Assembly (NCBI GenBank): GCA_022425565.1
Contig: JAKMFG010000290.1
Location: 1-9,389, forward strand
DNA: 9,389 nt
Reading direction: 5' to 3'
Source of the DNA: Alphaproteobacteria bacterium
GTDB taxonomy: Bacteria; Pseudomonadota; Alphaproteobacteria; Puniceispirillales; Puniceispirillaceae
Below the pieces are notes generated by a model, which saw only the letters and a program-made list of their open reading frames with translations, was not told where the DNA came from and did no database searches. The number at the start of each line of letters is the position of its first letter. The first letter of the stretch is position 1. This document shows positions 1 through 8,217 of this stretch, one piece after another. A program made the translations under genes and the position numbers.

Positions 1-2
1 CC

Positions 3-716
3 CTTGCCGGGTCAGAGCTCGGCCTTGACGGGATCGCCTTTGATCTCGGCGTCTGCTCGACCCAGATCGACCAGCCGGAGCGTGGCTTTTCCTTCCGCTT
101 CGACGGGCCGCTCGACATGCGCATGTCGAAGAGCGGCGACACGGCCGCCGACATCGTGATGAGCCTCGACGAGCGCGAGCTCGCCGCAATTCTGTGGGAA
201 TATGGCGAGGAGCGCGCCTCGCGCCGCATTGCCCGTGCCATTGTGCGCGCCCGCGAAACCAGCCCGATCACCACCACCGGCGAGCTGGCAGCCATTATCC
301 ATGCGGTGATGCCGGCACGCCGCCCTGGCCAGATCGATCCGGCCACCCGCAGCTTCCAGGCGCTTCGCATCTATATCAACCGCGAGCTTGGTGAAGTCGA
401 AGACGGGCTCGCCGCGGCAGAGGCCATGCTGAAACCCGGCGGTATTCTTGCCGTTGTGTCTTTCCATTCACTTGAAGACCGCATCGTCAAACGCTTCCTG
501 ACCGAGCGCAGCGGCGGCGCGGCACGGCCGTCACGCCATATGCCGGTCACCGAAGGGCCGCCCCCGACATTCGAGCTGGTCTCGCGAAAGCCCGTCGCCC
601 CTTCCAAGGCAGAGGCCGAAACAAATGCGCGCGCGCGTTCGGCCAAACTTCGTGTGGCGCGCCGCACCGAAGCACCGGCCACCGCCCTCCCCACAAAACC
701 GCAACGGAGGTCGTGA
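3..716 (+). CDS. rsmH: 16S rRNA (cytosine-1402-N4)-methyltransferase RsmH, 5'-truncated by window edge
   Basis: RsmH (MraW) uses S-adenosylmethionine to methylate N4 of C1402 in the 16S rRNA decoding centre; it is cytoplasmic. The frame is open from the window edge, and 237 codons plus a TGA stop are visible. The family is usually about 300-330 residues, so some 70-90 N-terminal residues, including the first SAM-binding glycine motif, lie upstream. Seen here are the family signatures [14 protein letters not shown], then [16 protein letters not shown], the central helical region with [12 protein letters not shown], and near the C-terminus [13 protein letters not shown] and a basic tail with KLRVARR. 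The usual SSPQLD is STQID here, a small variation. An ATG at 117 lies inside the conserved DGPLDMRM block and is not the start. rsmH is normally the first or second gene of the dcw cluster, behind mraZ, and its stop overlaps ftsL by one base. Confidence 0.97.
   Translation, partial: LAGSELGLDGIAFDLGVCSTQIDQPERGFSFRFDGPLDMRMSKSGDTAADIVMSLDERELAAILWEYGEERASRRIARAIVRARETSPITTTGELAAIIHAVMPARRPGQIDPATRSFQALRIYINRELGEVEDGLAAAEAMLKPGGILAVVSFHSLEDRIVKRFLTERSGGAARPSRHMPVTEGPPPTFELVSRKPVAPSKAEAETNARARSAKLRVARRTEAPATALPTKPQRRS
706..710 (+). promoter_or_regulatory. Ribosome binding site of ftsL
   Basis: GGAGG in the last codons of rsmH. It lies 5 nt before the ATG at 716 and only 2 nt before an in-frame GTG at 713. 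The spacing favours the ATG, giving a TGATG stop-start overlap. Confidence 0.75.
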
Positions 717-1111
717 TGCGCCTGATCCTTCTTGGCACCGTTCTGACAGCCGTCCTCGGCACCACGCTTTATCAGGTGAAGATCGGCATCGACGCCCGCG
801 AGACCTCGCTTCTGCAACTTGAGCGCGAAATTCGCGACACCGAACGCGAAATTGCCGTTCTCGAGGCCGAATGGGCCTATCTGTCACGCCCCGAGCGGGT
901 TCTGGAGCTGTCCGACCGCATGCTGGAGATGAAGCCGATCGACACCGATCGCATTCTTCCCATCGAGGCGATCCCGATGCGCATCCTTCCTGATTTCAAG
1001 GACCGGATCGCCGATGTCGGCGTGATCACGCTTCTGCCCGCCGAGGACGAGGGTCCGGCTGGTGAGATGACCCGTATTTCCGCAGATCCGGCGGAGGTGG
1101 CGCGCCAATGA
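716..1111 (+). CDS. ftsL: Cell division protein FtsL
   Basis: FtsL is a small bitopic membrane protein that forms a complex with FtsB and FtsQ and helps activate FtsWI at the septum. The 131-residue product starts with almost no cytoplasmic tail, has one hydrophobic helix at about residues 2-18 (LILLGTVLTAVLGTTLY), and continues into a periplasmic charged heptad-rich stretch at about 24-50 that should form the coiled coil with FtsB. The segment EWAYLSRPERVLELS is characteristic of alphaproteobacterial FtsL, as is LYQVK directly after the helix. The last 50 or so residues are acidic and not recognisable. The ATG at 716 is chosen over the GTG at 713 because of its distance from GGAGG. The gene overlaps the rsmH stop by 1 nt and ftsI by 4 nt (ATGA), implying coupled translation. 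FtsL is poorly conserved, so the assignment rests on its position together with these motifs. Confidence 0.93.
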   Translation: MRLILLGTVLTAVLGTTLYQVKIGIDARETSLLQLEREIRDTEREIAVLEAEWAYLSRPERVLELSDRMLEMKPIDTDRILPIEAIPMRILPDFKDRIADVGVITLLPAEDEGPAGEMTRISADPAEVARQ

Positions 1112-2829
1112 GCCTTTCCGCCAGCATCAGCAACAGGCTTCGCGCGCTGGTTCTGCCATCGCGCCCGGATCCGGCGCGCTCACGGCGGATTGCCGAGGTG
1201 CGGTTGATGCTGTCGGCCGTTCTGGTTGTGGCGGTATTTTCGGTCATTGCCGGTCGTGTATTGTTGCTGGCCACCCAGGAGGCCAACGCCCGCACCGCCG
1301 CGATGATCCAGCTGCCGGCGGCGGAACGCGGCCAGATCCTTGATCGCAAGGGGCGGCTTCTTGCCACCAACCTGCCGATCACCGTGCTGCATGCCGATCC
1401 CAGAGAAATCATGGACCCGCGCGAGGCGGCCAGCCTGCTGGCACCACTGTTGCCGCGCTATGACGAGGCAGCGCTGCTGCGGTTGCTGACGAAAGAGACC
1501 CGCTATGTCGAGCTTGACCGCAAGCTGACGCCGGCACGCCATGCCGAAATTCTGGGCCTCGGCATTCCGGGGGTCTATTTCCGCAAGAGCACCCTTCGAA
1601 GCTACCCCAGCGGCAAGCTGGCCGCGCACATTCTCGGCCAGGTCAGTATGGACAATAAAGGTCTGGCAGGGCTGGAAAAATCGCTTGATGCACGCCTGTC
1701 CACCGGCCAAGACGTCACGCTGTCGCTCGATGCCGGCGTGCAGGCCGTGGTCGCCCGCGAGATCGCGCGCCAGATGGAGGTGTTCGAAGCCATCGGCGGG
1801 GCCGGCGTGATGCTCGACATTGCCAGCGGCGAGGTCGTCGCCATGGTCTCGCTCCCCGACTACAACCCAAACCATTTCGCCACAATCGAAGACAATGCGC
1901 GCTTCAATCGGGCCACCCTCGGCCTGTACGAGATGGGGTCGACCTTCAAGGTGCTGAACACGGCAATTGCTCTGGAGTCCGGTGCGACCACTACCAGCAC
2001 CTATTATGAAGTCTCCAAACCGCTGCGCTTCGGTCGCTTCTCGATCTGGGACTACCATATGTATGACCGCGAGTTGAGCGTGCCGGAAATCCTCGTCCTG
2101 TCATCCAACATCGGATCAGCCCGGATGGCCGCCGACATCGGCGCCGAACGGCAGCAATTCTATCTTCGCCAGCTCGGCCTCTTCGACAAGGTCTCGCTGG
2201 AAATTCCCGAGATGGCACGCCCACAGGTGCCCGGCACTTGGCGGTCCACGTCGATCGCGACAGTGTCCTATGGACATGGCATTTCGGTGACCCCGCTTCA
2301 TCTCGCCTCGGCGCTTGCCGCGGCAAGCGGGTCCGGCGCCATGGTCGAGCCGACACTGATGCATCGTGGCGGCGCGCCGGCACCGATGAGCGAGCGCCTT
2401 TTTTCTGAAGAAACGACCAAGGCTGTGCGCTCGATGATGCGGCTTGTGGTCTCGCACCCCGACGGCACCGGCAACTTTGCCGAAGCCAAGGGCTATATGG
2501 TTGGCGGGAAGACCGGCACCTCGGAAAAGATCAATCCTGACGGCGGCTATTTCAAAGACAAGAACATCGCCAGCTTTGCCGCCACCTTCCCGGTTCACGA
2601 CCCGCGATATGTTCTCGTAGTGATGGTCGACGAGCCGAAAGGCAAGAAACATTCCTATGGCCATGCCACCGGCGGCTGGGTGGCCGCACCGGCGGCAAAA
2701 CGCATCATCGAACATTCGGCACCGCTTCTCGGAATTCTTCCTGTTGACGAGAATTCGCCTGAAATTCGCCAGAAACTCAGACTGGACTTCAAGATTGGCA
2801 AAGAGGAGAAAGCTCTTGCATCTTACTGA
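1108..2829 (+). CDS. ftsI: Septal peptidoglycan D,D-transpeptidase FtsI (PBP3)
   Basis: FtsI is a class B penicillin-binding protein that cross-links septal peptidoglycan in the periplasm, working with the glycan polymerase FtsW. The 573-residue protein has a short cytoplasmic tail, one membrane anchor at about residues 32-54, a pedestal/dimerisation domain beginning with RGQILDRKGRLLATN, and a transpeptidase domain from about residue 205. All three catalytic motifs are present: STFK with nucleophile Ser278 and Lys281, SSN at 332-334, and KTG at 468-470 (in GGKTGTSEK). The segments YPSGKLAAHILG and KGLAGLEKS also match the family. There are no PASTA repeats, as expected for a Gram-negative. 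The ATG at 1108 follows GGAGGTGG (1093-1100) at 7 nt and overlaps the ftsL stop as ATGA. The last 14 nt overlap murE. Length is normal and there is no sign of damage. Confidence 0.98.
   Translation: MSLSASISNRLRALVLPSRPDPARSRRIAEVRLMLSAVLVVAVFSVIAGRVLLLATQEANARTAAMIQLPAAERGQILDRKGRLLATNLPITVLHADPREIMDPREAASLLAPLLPRYDEAALLRLLTKETRYVELDRKLTPARHAEILGLGIPGVYFRKSTLRSYPSGKLAAHILGQVSMDNKGLAGLEKSLDARLSTGQDVTLSLDAGVQAVVAREIARQMEVFEAIGGAGVMLDIASGEVVAMVSLPDYNPNHFATIEDNARFNRATLGLYEMGSTFKVLNTAIALESGATTTSTYYEVSKPLRFGRFSIWDYHMYDRELSVPEILVLSSNIGSARMAADIGAERQQFYLRQLGLFDKVSLEIPEMARPQVPGTWRSTSIATVSYGHGISVTPLHLASALAAASGSGAMVEPTLMHRGGAPAPMSERLFSEETTKAVRSMMRLVVSHPDGTGNFAEAKGYMVGGKTGTSEKINPDGGYFKDKNIASFAATFPVHDPRYVLVVMVDEPKGKKHSYGHATGGWVAAPAAKRIIEHSAPLLGILPVDENSPEIRQKLRLDFKIGKEEKALASY
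2803..2808 (+). promoter_or_regulatory. Ribosome binding site deciding the TTG start of murE
   Basis: GAGGAG within the last codons of ftsI, 7 nt before the TTG at 2816. No ATG lies nearby in the murE frame: the upstream in-frame ATG at 2657 is deep inside ftsI, and the next downstream methionine is just before the ATP-binding loop. This site therefore identifies TTG as the probable start. Confidence 0.75.
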
Positions 2830-4345
2830 TCTTGTACCCGGCCCCGTCGCCGCCCATCCCGATGCAGCCAGCATCGGCGCAATCGATGTGACCGACATCA
2901 GCAGCGATTCCCGTACCGTGGCACCAGGGCACCTTTTCGTTGCGCTCAAGGGCAGCACCGGTGACGGCCGCGCATATGCCAGCGCCGCGGTCGAGGCCGG
3001 CGCCGTCGCCATCCTGACCGACGAGCGTGAACCCGACCCATCTCTGGCCAGGCTGGCAGACAGCGGTGTGCCGGTCCTGACCTGCACTGCGCCACGCCTC
3101 GAACTGGCGAACGCGGCGGCCCGGTTCTGGCGTCGCCAGCCCGGCATGATCGCTGCTGTCACCGGCACCAACGGCAAGACCTCGACAGTCGAATTCCTGC
3201 GCCAGATCTGGTCGCGCGTTACCTGGGATGCCGCATCGATCGGCACCCTTGGCCTGCAATGCGACGACCCGCGCAAGATGCAGGGCAGCATGCACGGCCT
3301 GCCGCCGCTCACCACGCCCGATGCTGTCAGCCTTCACCGCGCGCTGCAGCCGCTGACCGGGGCCGGCGTGACACATCTGGCGATTGAGGCAAGCAGCCAC
3401 GGCCTTGCCCAGCACCGTCTTGACGGGCTGAACATCCATATCGCCGCCTTCACCAATCTCAGTCGCGATCATCTCGACCATCACGCGGATATGGACAGCT
3501 ATTTCGCCGCCAAGTCGAGGCTGTTCACCGACCTGCTGCTTGCCGGCGGATCTGCCGTGATCAACATCGATGATGAATATGGCGCGAAGCTCGCCGCATC
3601 CATGCGCAAGACCGAACCGCGCCAGCATGTCGTCATCACCGTAGGGCAGGACGAGACGGCCGATTTCCGCATTGCCGAAATCTCGCCGATGGATTTCGGC
3701 CTCGAGATCATCGTTGAACACAAGGAACAGGCCTACCGGATTCCGGTTGCGCTTGCCGGCGCGTTTCAGGCGGTCAATGCCGTTACCGCAGCGGTCATGG
3801 CCTATGCCAGCGGCCTGCCGATCCATGATTCCCTGTCGGCCCTGCCCTATGTCACCGGCGCGGAAGGCCGGATGCAGCTTGTTACCGGACACCCCGGCGG
3901 CGCTCGTGTGATCGTCGATTACGCGCATACGCCGGACGCGCTGGAAGCGGCATTGCGCGCGCTGCGCCCCGAAGCAAGAGGGCGGCTTGCCGTTCTGTTC
4001 GGCGCCGGCGGCGACCGTGACACAGGCAAGCGCCCGATGATGGGCAAGGTCGCCCATGAGCATGCCGACATCGCCTATGTCACCGATGACAATCCCCGTT
4101 CCGAGGATGCCGGCGCGATCCGCAGCCAGATCATGGCCGCCTGCCCGAACGCCATCGAGATCGCCGATCGCGGCGCCGCGATCAACACGGCGCTGGACGA
4201 GCTTGAAAAAGGTGATGTGCTGCTGATTGCCGGAAAGGGTCACGAAGCTTTCCAGCTTGTCGGTGACGAGACGCTTCCCTTCAGCGATTCCAGCGTGGCG
4301 CGGAACGCCATCCAGCGGTTGACAGAGGGAGGCGAGCAGACATGA
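2816..4345 (+). CDS. murE: UDP-MurNAc-L-Ala-D-Glu:meso-diaminopimelate ligase MurE
   Basis: MurE is a cytoplasmic ATP-dependent ligase that adds the third stem-peptide residue to UDP-MurNAc-L-Ala-D-Glu. From the TTG at 2816 the product is 509 residues, near the usual 480-510. The N-terminal uridine-nucleotide domain has the SSDSR element at about 29-33 (ITDSR-like). The central ATPase domain has the P-loop GTNGKTST at 117-124 with Lys121. It is followed by ASSHGLAQHRLDG, the NLSRDHLDHH segment with its conserved His, and Lys233 in AAKSRLF, the position carbamylated in known MurE. The C-terminal domain carries DNPR at 425-428, the signature of meso-diaminopimelate rather than lysine specificity, so the wall is the usual Gram-negative A1-gamma type (inference from the motif). 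The start sits 14 nt inside ftsI behind GAGGAG. The 3' end overlaps murF as ATGA. Confidence 0.97.
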   Translation: MHLTDLVPGPVAAHPDAASIGAIDVTDISSDSRTVAPGHLFVALKGSTGDGRAYASAAVEAGAVAILTDEREPDPSLARLADSGVPVLTCTAPRLELANAAARFWRRQPGMIAAVTGTNGKTSTVEFLRQIWSRVTWDAASIGTLGLQCDDPRKMQGSMHGLPPLTTPDAVSLHRALQPLTGAGVTHLAIEASSHGLAQHRLDGLNIHIAAFTNLSRDHLDHHADMDSYFAAKSRLFTDLLLAGGSAVINIDDEYGAKLAASMRKTEPRQHVVITVGQDETADFRIAEISPMDFGLEIIVEHKEQAYRIPVALAGAFQAVNAVTAAVMAYASGLPIHDSLSALPYVTGAEGRMQLVTGHPGGARVIVDYAHTPDALEAALRALRPEARGRLAVLFGAGGDRDTGKRPMMGKVAHEHADIAYVTDDNPRSEDAGAIRSQIMAACPNAIEIADRGAAINTALDELEKGDVLLIAGKGHEAFQLVGDETLPFSDSSVARNAIQRLTEGGEQT

Positions 4346-5781
4346 ACGCCACCTCGATGCGGATCGACGCCGAAACACTTGCATCCCGTGCTGGCGGCAA
4401 CTGGGCCGGGCCTGCTGTGGGGGGCGATGTGACTTCAATCGAGATCGACAGCCGCCGCTGTGTCGAAGGTAGCCTGTTTGTCGCCCTTCCCGGCGCACAG
4501 GCCGACGGTCATGACTTTATCTCCGCCGCCGCCGACCGCGGCGCGGCAGCGGCGCTGGTATCGCGCCCGGCCAATGATGCAGATCTGCCTATGCTTGTCG
4601 TCGATGACGTCCAGCACGCCCTCACCGGCCTTGGCGCAGGTGGGCGCAAGGCCCATATCGCGGCCGGCGGACGGCTTGCCGCGATTACCGGTTCAGTCGG
4701 CAAGACCGGAAGCAAGGAGATGCTCGCGCATCTGCTGCAGCCGGGCGGTTGCCATGCCAGCCGCGCCAGCTTCAACAATCATCTTGGCGTGCCGCTGACG
4801 CTTGCTGCGCTGCCGGACACACCAGTCGACGCCGTTCAGGAAATCGGCATGAACGCCCCGGGTGAAATCAGCGCCCTCAGCGCGATTGCGAAACCTGATA
4901 TCGCGGTGATCACCCGCATCGCAGACAGTCATGCCGGTTTCTTTGACAGCCTCGACGATATCGCCGATGCAAAGGCCGAAATCTTTGACGGACTTCGCGA
5001 GGGGGGCACCGCCATCCTGAACCGCAACGATGTCTATTTTGACCTGCTTGCCGCGCGCGCCCATGACGCCGGTGCAGGCAGGATCATCAGCTTTGGCACG
5101 GCAGAGAGCTCGGATTTCCGCCTTGTCAGTGCCGAGCGGCAGATCGAAGGCATGCAGGTGAATGCACAGGTTCGTGGCACCAGCCTGAGTTTTGGCCTCG
5201 GCATGCATGGCACACATTGGGCGACAAACGCCCTGGCAATGCTGGCGGTTTGCGACAGCCTCGGCCATGACGTCGCCGCGACAGCAGGGCGCCTTGCCTC
5301 CTTCGCCAACCTTCCCGGGCGCGGCGCGGTTTCCAGTGGGAAATTTGATGGCACAGCCATCACCCTTATCGATGACAGCTACAACGCTGGGCCTGCCTCG
5401 ATGACGGCCGCCTTTGCCAGCCTCGCAGCCAATCCGCCGCAGATCATGGTGCTGTCCGAGATGCTGGAGCTCGGCGACGGCAGCGCCAAAGCGCATACTG
5501 CCCTTGCCCCCGGCATCATGTCCCTTAGGCCCCGCGTGGTGATCACCATCGGCGCTGAAATGTCCCGCATGGCAGCAGAATTGCCCTGTATATCGGACCA
5601 CGAGCCGGTAGCCGACGCCGAAGCGGCGACAGACCGACTGCGGGCACATCTTCGCGACGGCGACATCGTATTCATCAAGGGATCGAACGGATCCGGCGCG
5701 TGGCGGGTTGCCGCCACCCTGATCAAGGCGCTGCACGATGACGACGCCTCAGACACGGGGGAGACCCACGATGCTGCCTGA
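4342..5781 (+). CDS. murF: UDP-MurNAc-tripeptide:D-alanyl-D-alanine ligase MurF
   Basis: MurF is a cytoplasmic ATP-dependent ligase that attaches D-Ala-D-Ala to UDP-MurNAc-tripeptide, completing the pentapeptide used by MraY. The 479-residue product has the expected three domains. The N-terminal part carries [24 protein letters not shown] sequence at about 32-50. The P-loop is [11 protein letters not shown] at 116-126 with Lys121. Further Mur-ligase landmarks are Asn145/Asn146 in [12 protein letters not shown], Glu167 in [10 protein letters not shown], His197 in DSHAGFF, Arg327 in PGRG, and [11 protein letters not shown] at 344-354. Compared with the textbook pattern, NHPGEI reads NAPGEI and SYNANP reads SYNAGP; the residues equivalent to the family invariants remain. 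The ATG at 4342 overlaps the murE stop and follows AGAGGGAGG (4324-4332) at 9 nt. The 3' end overlaps mraY by 11 nt. The adjacency to murE and mraY is the normal dcw arrangement. Confidence 0.96.
   Translation: MNATSMRIDAETLASRAGGNWAGPAVGGDVTSIEIDSRRCVEGSLFVALPGAQADGHDFISAAADRGAAAALVSRPANDADLPMLVVDDVQHALTGLGAGGRKAHIAAGGRLAAITGSVGKTGSKEMLAHLLQPGGCHASRASFNNHLGVPLTLAALPDTPVDAVQEIGMNAPGEISALSAIAKPDIAVITRIADSHAGFFDSLDDIADAKAEIFDGLREGGTAILNRNDVYFDLLAARAHDAGAGRIISFGTAESSDFRLVSAERQIEGMQVNAQVRGTSLSFGLGMHGTHWATNALAMLAVCDSLGHDVAATAGRLASFANLPGRGAVSSGKFDGTAITLIDDSYNAGPASMTAAFASLAANPPQIMVLSEMLELGDGSAKAHTALAPGIMSLRPRVVITIGAEMSRMAAELPCISDHEPVADAEAATDRLRAHLRDGDIVFIKGSNGSGAWRVAATLIKALHDDDASDTGETHDAA
5757..5763 (+). 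promoter_or_regulatory. Ribosome binding site deciding the mraY start
   Basis: GGGGGAG inside the 3' end of murF, 7 nt before the ATG at 5771. An in-frame ATG at 5738 would add 11 polar residues not typical of MraY, and has only a weak AAGG upstream. Confidence 0.65.
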
Positions 5782-6859
5782 TCTGCTGACACCGCTTGCC
5801 GGCGAATACCAGTTCTTCAACCTGTTCCGCTACATCACCTTCCGCACCGGCGGGGCCACCATTACCGCGCTGATCATCAGCCTGATGTTCGGTCCGGCAA
5901 TGATCCGCTGGCTGAAGAGCCATCAGGCGGAAGGCCAGCCGATCCGGGCCGACGGTCCGGAGTCGCATCTTGTGACAAAAATCGGCACGCCGACCATGGG
6001 CGGGTTGCTGATCCTTGCCGCCTTTGCCCTGTCGACGCTGCTGTGGATGCCGCTGTCGAGCCCCTATCTGTGGCCGGTTCTGACAGTGGCGCTGGCTTTC
6101 GGCGCAGTCGGATCGGTCGATGACTGGATGAAACTGCGCCGCCGTTCGCATCACGGCATGTCGGGACGGATGAAGCTGTTGCTGCAGCTTGGCGTGGCGT
6201 TCATCGCCACCCTGTTCCTGATCGAAATGTCGCCGTCACATCTGCGTTATGGCGTTGCCGTGCCGTTCCTTAAGGACACGATGATCTCGCTGGGGCTGCT
6301 GTATGTACCATTCGCCATGGTGGTGATTGTCGGCGCGTCGAACGCGGTCAATCTGACCGACGGGCTGGATGGGCTGGCGATTGTTCCAGTGATGATTGTC
6401 GCCGCCTGTTTCGGGCTGATCGCCTATCTCGCCGGAAACGTCAATTTCGCCGGATATCTGCAAATCAACTACGTTCCCGGCACTGGCGACCTCGCGGTGA
6501 TGTGCGGCGCGCTTCTGGGGGCAGGCCTCGGTTTCCTTTGGTTCAACGCCCCGCCTGCCAAGGTGTTCATGGGCGACACCGGATCACTGGCACTCGGCGG
6601 TGCGCTTGGCGCAATGTCGGTGGCGACGCGCCACGAGCTGGTGCTTGCCATTACCGGCGGCCTGTTCGTCGTCGAGACGCTGTCGGTGATCCTGCAGGTC
6701 GCCTCCTTCAAGCTGACCGGAAAACGCATCTTCCTGATGGCGCCGCTGCATCATCATTTCGAGCGCAAGGGCTGGGCCGAATCCACCATCGTCATCCGTT
6801 TCTGGATCATCGCCGTCGTGCTGGCACTTGCCGGCCTGTCGTCGCTGAAACTTCGCTAG
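5771..6859 (+). CDS. mraY: Phospho-N-acetylmuramoyl-pentapeptide transferase MraY
   Basis: MraY is an integral inner-membrane enzyme that transfers phospho-MurNAc-pentapeptide from UDP to undecaprenyl phosphate, giving lipid I; the reaction needs Mg2+. The 362-residue product has about ten hydrophobic segments and every family signature. These are [14 protein letters not shown] near the N-terminus, TPTMGG at 73-78, the Asp117-Asp118 pair in [18 protein letters not shown] from 194 (Asp197, Asp200), [11 protein letters not shown] with Asp269, and [11 protein letters not shown] with His327-329. Spacing of the acidic residues is nearly the same as in the E. coli enzyme. The ATG at 5771 is preferred because it follows a strong GGGGGAG and gives the usual short N-terminus ([13 protein letters not shown]); the upstream ATG at 5738 is an alternative. 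It overlaps murF by 11 nt and ends in TAG, the only complete gene here that does not end in TGA. Confidence 0.98.
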   Translation: MLPDLLTPLAGEYQFFNLFRYITFRTGGATITALIISLMFGPAMIRWLKSHQAEGQPIRADGPESHLVTKIGTPTMGGLLILAAFALSTLLWMPLSSPYLWPVLTVALAFGAVGSVDDWMKLRRRSHHGMSGRMKLLLQLGVAFIATLFLIEMSPSHLRYGVAVPFLKDTMISLGLLYVPFAMVVIVGASNAVNLTDGLDGLAIVPVMIVAACFGLIAYLAGNVNFAGYLQINYVPGTGDLAVMCGALLGAGLGFLWFNAPPAKVFMGDTGSLALGGALGAMSVATRHELVLAITGGLFVVETLSVILQVASFKLTGKRIFLMAPLHHHFERKGWAESTIVIRFWIIAVVLALAGLSSLKLR

Positions 6860-6862
6860 GGG
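6858..6862 (+). promoter_or_regulatory. Weak ribosome binding site of murD, overlapping the mraY stop
   Basis: AGGGG starting within the TAG stop of mraY, 5 nt before the ATG at 6868. A second in-frame ATG at 6886 has no purine-rich sequence ahead of it, so 6868 is preferred. The site is weaker and closer than those of the other genes in the cluster. Confidence 0.5.
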
Positions 6863-6867
6863 TACGC

Positions 6868-8217
6868 ATGCTCGTTCCGCATTCCATGTCAGGCACAAAG
6901 GTCGGGATCCTTGGTCTCGGCCTGTCCGGCATGGCGGCGGCTCATGCACTGGCCGCGGCTGGCGCAAAGCTGTGGCTGCACGACGACAACGCCGCACCGC
7001 GTGGCGAAATCCCGCAGGGCGCACAGCTGTGCGGCTGGCAGGACTGGCCCTGGGACGAGTTCTCATCAATGGTGATCAGCCCCGGCATCCCGCATGCGCA
7101 CCCGCAGCCGCACCCTGCTGCCGCCCGCGCTGCCGAGGCAGGTGTCGAGGTGATCAGCGAGATTGAAATCGCCATGCGCGCCGCACCTCGGGCGCGGATC
7201 GTGGCCATCACAGGAACCAATGGCAAATCGACAACGACAGCGCTGACCGGCCATTGCCTTCGCGCTGCCGGACGTGCTGTCGCCGTCGGCGGGAATATCG
7301 GCGATGCCGCCTGCAATCTGGACGATCCCGGGGCGGACGGGGTGATCGTGCTGGAGCTGTCCTCCTACCAGCTCGAAACCACTCCGTCCCTTCGCGCTGA
7401 TGTGGCGATGCTGCTGAACATCACGCCGGACCATCTGGCACGGCACGGCGGCATGAAAGGGTATGCTGCAGCGAAGGCGCGCATGCTTGATGCTGCCGGC
7501 AATGACGGCCTTGTGATGATCGGCACCGGACCGCATCTCGACCCCCTTGCCGACGCCCACCGCAAGGCGGGCGGCAAAGTGACAATCATCAATCCGGCCG
7601 ATGCGCCCGCCGCCATCGCCAATGCAGCCTCACTTGCCGGACCACACAATGCCGAGAATGCCGCAGCGGCGGCCAAATGTCTTGCCGCGCTCGGCCTTGC
7701 GGACGACGAGATCGCGCAGGGCATGGCCAGCTTTGCCGGACTGCCGCACAGGCTGCAGACCGTTGCCACACATGGCGGCATTTCCTTTGTCAATGATTCC
7801 AAGGCGACCAACGGCGTTGCCGCCGCCAAGGCGCTTGCAGCCTTCGAAAATATCTACTGGATCGCCGGCGGCGAGGCCAAGGAAGACGGGCTTGGCGAGG
7901 CAGGCAGAGCAACAGCAAATGTAGCGCATGCCTATCTGATCGGCGGCGCGGCACAGGCGTTTGCCGCCGAACTCGACGGCATCGTCGAAACCAGCCTGTC
8001 GGGCGACCTCGAGACAGCGACCACATCCGCCTTTGCCGATGCCAGCGCCGCCGCCAGAACAGACGGCCGGGATGCCACCATCCTGCTGTCGCCGGCCGCA
8101 GCCTCATTCGACCAGTTTGCCAACTTTGTCGCCCGCGGCGATGCCTTCATCGCCATCGCCCGCAGGCTCACCGCCGATGCGGCCACCACCGCAGTTCAGG
8201 GGGGCGCGCATGCTTGA
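6868..8217 (+). CDS. murD: UDP-MurNAc-L-alanine:D-glutamate ligase MurD
   Basis: MurD is a cytoplasmic ATP-dependent ligase that adds D-glutamate to UDP-MurNAc-L-Ala, the step before MurE. The 449-residue product has a Rossmann-like uridine-binding N-terminus (GILGLGLSGMAAAHAL) and SPGIPHAHP, both typical of MurD. The central ATPase domain has P-loop GTNGKST at 116-122 with Lys120, Asn143 in GGNIG, Glu163 in LELSSYQLE, and His189 in NITPDHLARH. The C-terminal domain has His294-Arg295, Asp310 in NDSKATN, IYWIAGGEAKEDG, and SPAAASFDQFANFVARGD. All residues treated as invariant in Mur ligases can be found. The ATG at 6868 is favoured; starting at 6886 (MSGTK) would remove six residues without touching a motif. 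It is separated from mraY by 8 nt, the only non-overlapping junction here, and overlaps ftsW by 8 nt. Confidence 0.97.
   Translation: MLVPHSMSGTKVGILGLGLSGMAAAHALAAAGAKLWLHDDNAAPRGEIPQGAQLCGWQDWPWDEFSSMVISPGIPHAHPQPHPAAARAAEAGVEVISEIEIAMRAAPRARIVAITGTNGKSTTTALTGHCLRAAGRAVAVGGNIGDAACNLDDPGADGVIVLELSSYQLETTPSLRADVAMLLNITPDHLARHGGMKGYAAAKARMLDAAGNDGLVMIGTGPHLDPLADAHRKAGGKVTIINPADAPAAIANAASLAGPHNAENAAAAAKCLAALGLADDEIAQGMASFAGLPHRLQTVATHGGISFVNDSKATNGVAAAKALAAFENIYWIAGGEAKEDGLGEAGRATANVAHAYLIGGAAQAFAAELDGIVETSLSGDLETATTSAFADASAAARTDGRDATILLSPAAASFDQFANFVARGDAFIAIARRLTADAATTAVQGGAHA

Noticed and set aside
2116..3315. Antisense open frame (about 399 codons) across the ftsI/murE boundary
   Set aside because: It is in register with ftsI codons on the other strand over ftsI, has low-complexity Arg/Ala-rich composition, and spans two well-supported sense genes.
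2789..4498. Long antisense open frame (about 569 codons) opposite murE
   Set aside because: Its codons are exactly in register with murE codons on the other strand, so it stays open only because TTA, CTA and TCA are rare in this G+C-rich gene; it ends where a TCA codon occurs. The product resembles no family and murE is unambiguous.
4693..5736. Antisense open frame (about 347 codons) opposite murF
   Set aside because: In register with murF codons; it ends at the TCA coding Ser118 of MurF. No recognisable motif and a typical high-G+C shadow.
6502..6867. In-frame extension of murD upstream into mraY
   Set aside because: The extension translates mraY out of frame (Arg/Pro-rich), lies upstream of the MurD Rossmann-like N-terminus and has no homology; the ATG at 6868 fits family length.
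7961..8209. In-frame extension of ftsW upstream into murD
   Set aside because: Pro/Ser/Ala-rich sequence from murD read out of frame; the ATG at 8210 has a strong RBS and gives the standard FtsW N-terminus.
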